Program-made: the position numbers and the translations under genes
Assembly: GCA_030671915.1 (NCBI GenBank)
Contig: DAOVHN010000177.1
Coordinates: forward strand, 1-5,802
Direction: 5' to 3'
Length of the DNA: 5,802 nt
Source of the DNA: Pseudomonadota bacterium
Lineage (GTDB): Bacteria > Pseudomonadota > Alphaproteobacteria > UBA8366 > JADFVY01
The notes under the pieces: generated by a model
Seen by the model: only the letters and a program-made list of their open reading frames with translations
Database searches by the model: none
What the model was told of the DNA's origin: nothing
Shown: positions 1 to 5,273 of the stretch, one piece after another
Position numbering within the stretch: the stretch's first letter is position 1
Layout of the letters: each line of letters opens with the position of its first letter

Positions 1-392
1 AAGGACGAAAGACGCTTTACGTCATCGACGACAATCTCGCCTCTCAGTTTCTTGGTGTTCGGATTTATCGACCGTTCGATGGTCAGCATGTCCGGGTGGC
101 CGCTGGCATTGATCTGGCGGCACACCGGATGTGCAGGGTCCACGGCAAGGCTGCCGGTGGCCATTGGGTCTTCGCCAAACAGCCCCGCGCCCTGCCCAGC
201 CCCTTGGCTTAGAACGTAACGCGCGACCCTGTAGGCCAGCGTCGCCTTGCCGATGCCGTGACGCCCCGCGATCAGCCAGGCATGGGGCATGCGGCCCGAG
301 TTCCAGGAATCCAGCAGCGTCTTTTCGGCCGCTTCATGGCCGAAAAGTTCCATTGTCTTGCGCGGGCTGTATGTTTCGTCGTCCGCCGTCAT
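1..392 (-). CDS. holB: DNA polymerase III delta' subunit, partial (3' end beyond left edge)
   Basis: This is the clamp-loader subunit that, with delta and tau/gamma, loads the beta sliding clamp at the replication fork in the cytoplasm. The first 130 codons are present; the rest lies left of base 1. Visible features are the N-terminal 'LFGHE' segment (16-20), 'PHAWLIAG' (36-43), and a Walker A-like P-loop GRHGIGKAT (43-51) followed by LAYRVARY. The partial ends in 'EIVVDDVKRLSS', typical of the alphaproteobacterial delta' family. The zinc module with four cysteines found in the E. coli protein is absent: the corresponding stretch (about 64-100) is a longer loop with a single Cys91 (HPVCRQINASGHPDML). 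The start is an ATG that overlaps the tmk stop as ATGA. No Shine-Dalgarno sequence precedes it, so translation is probably coupled to tmk. Generic AAA+ naming is the only alternative. Confidence 0.92.
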   Translation of the reverse strand, partial: MTADDETYSPRKTMELFGHEAAEKTLLDSWNSGRMPHAWLIAGRHGIGKATLAYRVARYVLSQGAGQGAGLFGEDPMATGSLAVDPAHPVCRQINASGHPDMLTIERSINPNTKKLRGEIVVDDVKRLSS

Positions 393-1039
393 GGCGCCGA
401 TGGTAACGCCATGCGCTCGCGAACGGCAGCGATAATTTGCGCATGGACTTCATCCTCGCCGCGCGCGGCGTCTATGACAACGCAACGCGCCGGATCCCGC
501 CCGGCGATCTCGAGAAAACCCTGGCGCAGGCGTTCATGGAAGGCGACGTCCATGCGCTCGTAGCGGTCCTCGCCGCCGCCGCGCCCGGCGGCGCGCGCCA
601 ATCCCGCCTCGACCGGCAGGTCCAGGATCAGCGTCAGGTCGGGTTTCAACGAGCCGACGCATATCCGGTAAAGCTCGGCAATGGCGTCCCTGTCCACACC
701 GTGGCCGTAGCCCTGATAAGCCATTGTGGAATCGGCGAAACGGTCGGAAATTACCCAGGCGCCGCGCGCCAGCGCCGGCTGGACCATATTGACCAGATGG
801 TCGCGGCGCGCCGCGAAATGCAGGAAGGTCTCAGTCACCGCGTCCCAGCGATGCACCTCGCCATCGACCAACAGTCCGCGGATCTGTTCCGCCCCGGGGG
901 AACCGCCGGGCTCCCGGGTAAGCAGGACTTCGCCTGCCTCGCTCTCCAGCGAGGCGGCGAGGCGGCGGGCCTGGGTGGACTTGCCACCCCCCTCCCCGCC
1001 TTCCAGCGTTATGAAGCGCCCAGGATGATCCCCCGTCAT
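389..1039 (-). CDS. tmk: Thymidylate (dTMP) kinase
   Basis: Phosphorylates dTMP to dTDP with ATP, an essential cytoplasmic step in dTTP synthesis. The 216-aa protein has the usual family length. Motifs in order: FITLEGGEGGGKST P-loop (9-22, Lys20); TREPGG (41-46), contacting the dTMP side; the basic pair Arg78-Arg79 in AARRDHL; the DRF motif with SDRFADSTMAYQG (98-110), where Asp99-Arg100 is the family signature; and a LID segment GRGGGEDRYERMD (152-164). The P-loop lacks an arginine while the LID carries arginines, which is the E. coli-like type II arrangement. The reading frame stays open upstream into the carboxypeptidase gene, but the start at 1039 is chosen because homology begins there and it lies 8 nt after the upstream stop. 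The Shine-Dalgarno sequence is weak, so reinitiation from the preceding gene is likely. The stop overlaps the holB start as ATGA. Confidence 0.97.
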   Translation of the reverse strand: MTGDHPGRFITLEGGEGGGKSTQARRLAASLESEAGEVLLTREPGGSPGAEQIRGLLVDGEVHRWDAVTETFLHFAARRDHLVNMVQPALARGAWVISDRFADSTMAYQGYGHGVDRDAIAELYRICVGSLKPDLTLILDLPVEAGLARAAGRGGGEDRYERMDVAFHERLRQGFLEIAGRDPARCVVIDAARGEDEVHAQIIAAVRERMALPSAP

Positions 1040-1047
1040 CGACTCGG

Positions 1048-2193
1048 TCAGCTGATCAGGCTGCGCAGGAGATACGAGATCGCGGCGCCGATATTGCCGA
1101 AGAAGCCCGCCTGCTCGACATCCGCGCCCGCGTAGAGCGGTACCTCGATATCCTCCATACCCTTCGCCGACACCACCAGCTTGGCGACCTCGTCTCCCTT
1201 GGCGATGGGGCCCGGTACGGCCTCTAGGTGCACCAGTTTTACCTTCATGCCTTTTCGCGCGTTGCGCGGCACCGAAACCAGCAGCTTGTCGCGCACCACC
1301 ACCGGCACGGATTCGCTGGCGCCCAGCCAGACCGGGATTTGCGCCACCGTTTCGCCCGACTCGTACAACGCGTATTGACCCCATTCCCGGAAAGCCCAGG
1401 AAATCAGCCGCTCGGACTGCTCGCTGCGTTCGCGCACGGAACTCATGCCATGGGCCACCACGACAACACGGCGACCGTCGCGGAGGGCCGATCCGGTCAG
1501 GCCGTAGCCCGATTCTTCTGTATGACCCGTCTTCAGGCCGTCCGCTCCTATGTTCTTGTACAATAGCGGGTTTCGGTTGGGCTGCTTGATCTTACTGTAG
1601 GTAAATTCCTTCTCGGCATAGTAATGGTAATAGTCCGGGAAATCGCGGATCGTCGCCATCGCCAGAATCGCCAGATCCCGCACGGTCATGTAATGGTCGG
1701 AGGCCGGCCAGCCGCTGGCGTTGCGGAAGCTCGAGCCGTTCATTCCCAGCGACCTCGCCCGCTGGGTCATTTCGTCGGCGAAGGCTTCCTCGGTGCCGGC
1801 CAGCCCTTCGGCGACCACTATGGTGGCATCGTTGCCGGACTGGACGACGATGCCGCGGATCAGATCCTCGACCTTGGCCGTTTTGCCGACCTCGACCCAC
1901 ATTTTCGACCCGCCCATCTTCCAGGCCTTTTCGCTGACCGGCAATTCGCTTTCAAGCGACAGCCGGCCGTCCTTCAGCCGTTCGAACAAAAGATAAATCG
2001 TCATCATCTTGGTCATCGAGGCCGGGCCCACGGTCTCGTCGGCATTTTTTGCGTAGAGCACGTTACCGGTGTCGTAGTCGATCACGATCGCCTGTTTGGC
2101 CGTGGTTTCGACCGCCAGGGCCGTGCCAGTCAGGCCGACGCAGGCGGCCAGGATCACGGTCATATAGCGGATGCGTAAAGATATATATTCCAT
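1048..2193 (-). CDS. dacC: D-alanyl-D-alanine carboxypeptidase (PBP5/6 family, peptidase S11)
   Basis: Removes the terminal D-Ala from peptidoglycan pentapeptides in the periplasm, limiting cross-linking. The 381-aa precursor carries a signal peptide (1-27: n-region with Arg7/Arg9, hydrophobic stretch, cleavage after ALA before VETT). All three active-site motifs of the serine acyltransferase fold are intact: SMTK (59-62, nucleophile Ser59 and Lys62), SGN (119-121) and KTG (221-223) in 'GLKTGHTEESGYGL'. A PBP5 C-terminal beta domain spans roughly 275-363. The last residues (FFGNIGAAISYLLRSLIS) look like the amphipathic helix that anchors these enzymes to the inner membrane. Start Met1 is preferred over Met11 because ACGGA lies 7 nt before it, while Met11 has no ribosome binding site and a much shorter n-region. 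The gene lies between rlpA and tmk. Family membership is certain; the exact paralogue letter (dacA/dacC/dacF) is not. Confidence 0.95.
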   Translation of the reverse strand: MEYISLRIRYMTVILAACVGLTGTALAVETTAKQAIVIDYDTGNVLYAKNADETVGPASMTKMMTIYLLFERLKDGRLSLESELPVSEKAWKMGGSKMWVEVGKTAKVEDLIRGIVVQSGNDATIVVAEGLAGTEEAFADEMTQRARSLGMNGSSFRNASGWPASDHYMTVRDLAILAMATIRDFPDYYHYYAEKEFTYSKIKQPNRNPLLYKNIGADGLKTGHTEESGYGLTGSALRDGRRVVVVAHGMSSVRERSEQSERLISWAFREWGQYALYESGETVAQIPVWLGASESVPVVVRDKLLVSVPRNARKGMKVKLVHLEAVPGPIAKGDEVAKLVVSAKGMEDIEVPLYAGADVEQAGFFGNIGAAISYLLRSLIS

Positions 2194-2200
2194 CAGGTTA

Positions 2201-2205
2201 TCCGT
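2201..2205 (-). promoter_or_regulatory. Weak Shine-Dalgarno for the carboxypeptidase gene
   Basis: ACGGA on the minus strand sits 7 nt before the ATG at 2193, inside a 36-nt AT-rich gap (24 of 36 bases A/T) after the rlpA stop. It supports Met1 over the internal Met11 as the start. No -35/-10 pair with workable spacing was found in the gap, so transcription probably continues from rlpA. Confidence 0.5.
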
Positions 2206-2229
2206 ATTTTTAAACTTAATTGACCAAGC

Positions 2230-3372
2230 TCAGTCGACGACGATCCGGGCTTCCGGGTAGCCAAGTGAGACAACATTTTCCAATGCCATGTCGGCATCTT
2301 CGACAGTACGCAGCGGCCCCAGTCTGACCCGGAAGAAGGGCTGATTTGTAACGTAGACCTGGGATACATTGACCCGGTGCCCCAAAACCGTCAATCGAGC
2401 CCGCAAGCGGTTGGCGTTGATGTATTTCCGGAAGGCGCCGGCCTGTACGAATATGTTCGGCTGGTTCCCTACAGGCCGCATTTCGACCTTCTCGCGCGAT
2501 GGCAGGGCCGCAATATCGATTGGCGCGGGCCGGGCGGTCTCGTTGTTTGCCGCCGGTTCCACGGGGGCCGGACGTACGGCCAGTGCGGGCGCCGGTTGCG
2601 GGGCGTTGCTGGTAACGGCCGTCATCGCGCCATAGGGTGGTGGGGCCGCGGGTGGTCGGTTGCCTGCCACGGCCACCCGGGTATTCGGCTGGGGAGGTGA
2701 CATCGAAACCGCAACATTTTCGGCCGGGGCCAGCACCTCGACGCTTACCGGAATGCTGGGCGCTGCCCTCGGCGCTGGTGCACCGAACGCTATCAGATTT
2801 TTTCCGGACGCCCCGGCCTCCAGGGCCGCGCGCCGGCTTTCATCCTGCAGCAGGCGGACATGCACCATGGCGGTACCCTTTTTGGAGAAGCCCAACAATT
2901 CGGCGGCCCGGCGTGACAGGTCGATAATTCGTCCGCGCACGAAGGGTCCACGGTCGTTTAAACGGATGATAAGACTGCGGCCGTTTTCCAGATTGGTTAC
3001 GCGAACGACGCTGGGCATGGGCAGGGTCTTGTGTGCCGCACTGATCAGCGTCATGTCGAAGATCTCGCCGTTGGCGGTTTTCTTGCCATGGAAATTTGGC
3101 CCGTACCAAGACGCAACCCCGCGTTCGTCATAGGCAAGGTCGACCTTCGGGTAATACCACTTCCCTTCCACCTGATAAGGATTGCCAACCTTGTAGGTCC
3201 CCGGATCGAACCGCTTGGCGGTCGGCGGCGGCGGCGTTGAGCCAGGGACAATATTTGCGGGGCCGGCCCCAACAGAGGATTTTCCAGTCTCGCATGCGGC
3301 GAGCAGAATCGCCCCGATGGCCATGGCAAGCCACAGGATGGCACGTCGCGGCAATATTGCCTGTCCGGTCAT
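2230..3372 (-). CDS. rlpA: Septal ring lytic transglycosylase RlpA, lipoprotein with SPOR domain
   Basis: An outer-membrane-type lipoprotein. In characterised homologues it cleaves glycan strands that have lost their stem peptides, at the division septum. The 380-aa precursor starts with a lipoprotein signal peptide ending in the lipobox LAAC (Cys27). The double-psi beta-barrel domain covers about 83-175: GVASWYGPNFHGKKTANGE (85-103), AAHKTLP (112-118), VRVTNLENGRS and NDRGPF (139-144). Glu103, His114 and Asp140 match the residues reported as important for P. aeruginosa RlpA activity, so the enzyme is probably active. A proline/alanine-rich linker (about 185-300) leads to a SPOR domain (306-380: FVQAGAF...RVRLGPL...ARIVVD), which binds denuded septal glycan. 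The start ATG overlaps the mltB stop as ATGA and has no Shine-Dalgarno sequence, so translation is likely coupled to mltB. Confidence 0.96.
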   Translation of the reverse strand: MTGQAILPRRAILWLAMAIGAILLAACETGKSSVGAGPANIVPGSTPPPPTAKRFDPGTYKVGNPYQVEGKWYYPKVDLAYDERGVASWYGPNFHGKKTANGEIFDMTLISAAHKTLPMPSVVRVTNLENGRSLIIRLNDRGPFVRGRIIDLSRRAAELLGFSKKGTAMVHVRLLQDESRRAALEAGASGKNLIAFGAPAPRAAPSIPVSVEVLAPAENVAVSMSPPQPNTRVAVAGNRPPAAPPPYGAMTAVTSNAPQPAPALAVRPAPVEPAANNETARPAPIDIAALPSREKVEMRPVGNQPNIFVQAGAFRKYINANRLRARLTVLGHRVNVSQVYVTNQPFFRVRLGPLRTVEDADMALENVVSLGYPEARIVVD

Positions 3373-4403
3373 TGCGAAAACATTACGGTATTCTTACCGC
3401 CGATTCTGTCGGACAGATAGCCGACCGTCAAAGCGAAAAAGTCGGAGCGGTTCCATTTAAGGATCGCCCGGAAGTTTTCATAAACTATAAAGGCTGGCCC
3501 GCCTGCGCCGCCGGGCATGATGACCGAGGCGGTGATATCAACTCGCGGCAGGTTGCGCCCATCGCTTCGGCGGACACCTATACGCTGCCACTCCGCCAGC
3601 GGTTTCCTGGTATCGTGACCGACCAGGGCCGGGTCGAACGAGGCCGGCAGCCGTACCGGCCTGCCCCAGATCCTGCCCTTCACCCAGCCGTTGCTGCGCA
3701 ACAGATTGGCGGCGGAAGCGAAAACGTCGGATTGCGTTTTCCATATATCCTTGCGCCCATCGCCATTATTGTCGACCGCGGCGCGCAGGAAGCTTGACGG
3801 CATGAACTGGCATTGCCCCATGGCGCCGGCCCAGGATCCCATCATGTCGGCGGCGCGGATATGGCCCTGGTCGATAATCGTCAGCGCGTTGAATAGTTCC
3901 TTGCGGAAATAGGCGCTGCGGCGCCCGTCATGAGCCAGTGTCGCCAGCGCGGGGATAACCTGGAAGCCGCCGGTCAGCCGGCCGAAATCGGTCTCGATGC
4001 CCCACAGGGCAACGATGACTTGCGGCGGGACGCCATATTTCGTGGAGACCGCATTCAGCAATGCGCGATGTTTCGCCAGTCTGTTCCGGCCTCTGGCGAT
4101 ACGTTCGTCGGAGCCGACCTGGCTCAGATACTCGCGAAAAGTCAGGGAGAATTCAGGCTGGCGGCGGTCCAGTTCGACAACCCGGGGGATCGGCTCGACA
4201 TCGCTCAAGGCGTCCTCGATGGTCACTCGCGATATCCCGCGCACCCTCGCGTCCGCCCTGAATTGCTCAAGCCATTCGGGAAAGGGCTCGGCCGGCGCGG
4301 AGGGCTCGGTAACTGGTGAATGGGCAAGAACGGGGGGCGCGCCGCTGGCCAGAACGGTGGCGATGGCCAGCGGGATCAACAGGATCAACAGGTATCGGGA
4401 CAT
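3369..4403 (-). CDS. mltB: Lytic murein transglycosylase, MltB family (GH103)
   Basis: Cleaves the MurNAc-GlcNAc bond of peptidoglycan non-hydrolytically, leaving 1,6-anhydro-MurNAc ends, in the periplasm. The 344-aa precursor has a signal peptide (about 1-27, hydrophobic LLILLIPLAIATVLAS, cleavage probably after VLA). There is no lipobox cysteine, so it is predicted soluble rather than a lipoprotein like E. coli MltB. Key segments: PEWLEQFRADARVRGIS (42-58), catalytic Glu137 in ALWGIETDFGR (132-142), SWAGAMGQCQFMPSSF (190-205), and an EF-hand-like calcium loop DNNGDGRKD (211-219) as in Slt35. The protein ends soon after the SLT domain, without the C-terminal peptidoglycan-binding domain of some relatives. 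It is the first gene of the minus-strand operon. Its start has an AAGGG Shine-Dalgarno sequence 6 nt upstream. Confidence 0.95.
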   Translation of the reverse strand: MSRYLLILLIPLAIATVLASGAPPVLAHSPVTEPSAPAEPFPEWLEQFRADARVRGISRVTIEDALSDVEPIPRVVELDRRQPEFSLTFREYLSQVGSDERIARGRNRLAKHRALLNAVSTKYGVPPQVIVALWGIETDFGRLTGGFQVIPALATLAHDGRRSAYFRKELFNALTIIDQGHIRAADMMGSWAGAMGQCQFMPSSFLRAAVDNNGDGRKDIWKTQSDVFASAANLLRSNGWVKGRIWGRPVRLPASFDPALVGHDTRKPLAEWQRIGVRRSDGRNLPRVDITASVIMPGGAGGPAFIVYENFRAILKWNRSDFFALTVGYLSDRIGGKNTVMFSQ

Positions 4404-4409
4404 TCCTCG

Positions 4410-4414
4410 CCCTT
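4410..4414 (-). promoter_or_regulatory. Shine-Dalgarno of mltB
   Basis: AAGGG on the minus strand lies 6 nt before the ATG at 4403 and fixes the mltB start. It is the clearest ribosome binding site of the five minus-strand genes. This fits mltB being the operon head, with downstream genes partly relying on coupled translation. Confidence 0.7.
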
Positions 4415-4560
4415 AATGCATTCAGGGAATCGCTACCAGACCTTGTGCCATAGCGCCGGATTACTGGCAATATCTTCCGTGTAGGGTATTGGCTCACTGT
4501 TGCGCGATAACTGTGGTGTGAAGATGGCGATGCCGGGCGGATTTCACGACAGCAAACCGG

Positions 4561-4589
4561 TGGACGCGCGCGTGACCAGGCATTAGATA
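4561..4589 (+). promoter_or_regulatory. Candidate tRNA-Ser promoter
   Basis: TGGACG (4561-4566) resembles a -35 box (4 of 6 to TTGACA). TAGATA (4584-4589) could be the -10, although it matches TATAAT at only 3 of 6 positions. The spacer is 17 nt. Transcription would begin roughly 12 nt before the mature tRNA 5' end, a plausible short leader. The position is right but the matches are modest, so this is a candidate only. Confidence 0.3.
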
Positions 4590-4607
4590 TGTTGCCGGTC
4601 AACGCAA

Positions 4608-4697
4608 GGATGGGTGGCCGAGCGGTTGAAGGCACCGGTCTTGAAAACCGGCAGGCGTTAGCGCGTCTCGTGGGTTCGAATCCCACCCCATCCGCCA
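4608..4697 (+). tRNA. tRNA-Ser(UGA): tRNA-Ser (anticodon UGA)
   Basis: Decodes serine UCA and, by wobble, UCG. All parts of the cloverleaf can be folded by eye: acceptor GGATGGG (4608-4614) with CCCATCC (4687-4693); D-arm GGCC..GGTTGAAGGC; anticodon stem CCGGT/ACCGG (4635-4639, 4647-4651) around loop CTTGAAA with anticodon TGA at 4642-4644. A long class II variable arm (about 4652-4669) is typical of serine tRNAs. T-stem GTGGG/CCCAC encloses TTCGAAT. The discriminator base is G4694, as usual for tRNA-Ser, and CCA is encoded at 4695-4697. The gene is 90 nt including CCA. It is divergent from mltB and 72 nt upstream of the flavin reductase gene in the same direction. Confidence 0.97.
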
Positions 4698-4769
4698 CTC
4701 TACGCCTCCGGCTTCGGGTGGCAGGTCACGATAAACCCAATAAGGCTACGGGGAGGAGGCCCGAATATC
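4698..4769 (+). other. tRNA-to-flavin-reductase spacer
   Basis: A 72-nt spacer. It holds a weak imperfect hairpin (GCC, CCG / CGG, GGC at 4704-4722, with a T-T mismatch and a bulge) and no following T-run, so it is not a convincing intrinsic terminator. No clear -35/-10 pair is visible. The downstream gene may be read through from the tRNA promoter, or may have a promoter I cannot recognise. Confidence 0.35.
4754..4759 (+). promoter_or_regulatory. Shine-Dalgarno of the flavin reductase gene
   Basis: AGGAGG, a perfect core complementary to the 16S rRNA tail, lies 10 nt before the ATG at 4770. The spacing is slightly long, but no alternative ATG or GTG start fits closer in frame. Confidence 0.75.
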
Positions 4770-5273
4770 ATGGACGATAACGCAAAGAAGACGGCGCTGA
4801 GGATGATTCCCTACGGGATCTATGTGCTGACTGCAGAGGATGCCGACGGCCAGGTTGGGTCGGCCACGGTCAACTGGGTGACGCAGACCTCCTTCGCGCC
4901 GCCGATGCTGGTGGTCGGGGTCAAAGCCGATTCCGGGGCCTATGCGATTTTGAAATCCGCCGGCCACTTCGCGCTGAACATGTTGGGTAAGGGACAGCAG
5001 GGCCTGGCTTTTGCCTTCTTCAAGCCCGCCGAGCGCGATGGCCATACGATCAGTGGCGAGCCCTTCCGTTCGGGCAGCTCCGGCGCCCCGATCCTGCTCA
5101 ACGCGCAGGCCAGCGTGGAATGCAAGGTGGTGGAGATCGTCGAAAAGGGCGATCACCATATTGTCGTTGGCGAGGTTATCGACGCCGCCATCACCCACGA
5201 GCCGAAAAAGCGCCCCGACGAGGAAGTCCTCGAAATGAAGGATCTGGGCGAAAACGTCTTCTACGGAGGCTAG
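4770..5273 (+). CDS. Flavin reductase-like FMN-binding protein
   Basis: A 167-aa cytoplasmic protein of the flavin reductase-like split-barrel family (FMN-binding). Members either reduce flavin with NAD(P)H for a partner monooxygenase or act as stand-alone flavoproteins. Matching segments are KTALRMIPYGIYVLTA (7-22), the flavin-contacting NWVTQTSFAPPMLVVGV (35-51), GHFALNMLGKGQ (65-76), the GEPF/GAPIL region (96-109), and GDHHIVVGEVIDAAI (127-141), where GDH is the family signature near the nicotinamide/flavin pocket. Length is close to the usual 160-180 aa. There is no signal peptide, membrane segment or fused domain. No monooxygenase is encoded in the window, so the electron acceptor is unknown. 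The stop TAG is directly followed by the ATG of the aminotransferase gene, which argues for co-expression and a shared pathway. Family is secure; specific function is not. Confidence 0.88.
   Translation: MDDNAKKTALRMIPYGIYVLTAEDADGQVGSATVNWVTQTSFAPPMLVVGVKADSGAYAILKSAGHFALNMLGKGQQGLAFAFFKPAERDGHTISGEPFRSGSSGAPILLNAQASVECKVVEIVEKGDHHIVVGEVIDAAITHEPKKRPDEEVLEMKDLGENVFYGG
5265..5269 (+). promoter_or_regulatory. Shine-Dalgarno of the aminotransferase gene
   Basis: GGAGG sits within the last codons of the flavin reductase gene, 4 nt before the ATG at 5274. The spacing is short but usable. It supports this start and the long N-terminal tail, because no other start codon occurs in frame before the conserved domain. 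Confidence 0.6.

Larger units (their letters stand above)
4404..4607. other. Divergent intergenic region between mltB and tRNA-Ser
   Basis: This 204-nt non-coding stretch must hold the promoter for the mltB operon (minus strand) and the one for the tRNA (plus strand). For mltB, the best weak candidate on the minus strand is GATATT as -10 (plus coordinates 4469-4474) with GTGAGC 17 nt upstream as -35 (4492-4497). The match to the sigma-70 consensus is poor. An imperfect inverted repeat, GGCAATA (4466-4472) and TATTGGC (4487-4493), overlaps it. Open frames crossing this region are shadows, including the antisense of the tRNA. Confidence 0.4.

Noticed and set aside
437..1135. 232-aa plus-strand reading frame
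   Set aside because: Antisense to tmk and the end of the carboxypeptidase gene; no family features and no ribosome binding site.
1040..1384. N-terminal extension of the tmk reading frame into the carboxypeptidase gene
   Set aside because: The extra 115 residues are an out-of-frame reading of a real gene. Thymidylate kinase homology begins at the ATG at 1039.
3096..3797. 233-aa plus-strand reading frame
   Set aside because: Antisense across the rlpA/mltB junction, both of which have intact catalytic motifs; no motifs of its own.
4373..4390. Two tandem copies of GGATCAACA
   Set aside because: It encodes two LLI units in the hydrophobic part of the MltB signal peptide. Such repeats are common in leucine-rich signal sequences and only two copies exist.
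4675..4697. tRNA 3' end as an integration (att) site
   Set aside because: No duplicate of the tRNA 3' end, integrase gene or composition shift is visible in the window.
4267..4698. 143-aa minus-strand reading frame beginning MADGVGFEPTRR
   Set aside because: Its start is the antisense of the tRNA-Ser gene. 'DGVGFEPTR' is a well-known spurious translation of tRNA complement, and the rest is antisense of the intergenic region and the mltB 5' end.
4704..4722. Possible terminator after the tRNA
   Set aside because: The stem is short, with a mismatch and a bulge, and no T-run follows.
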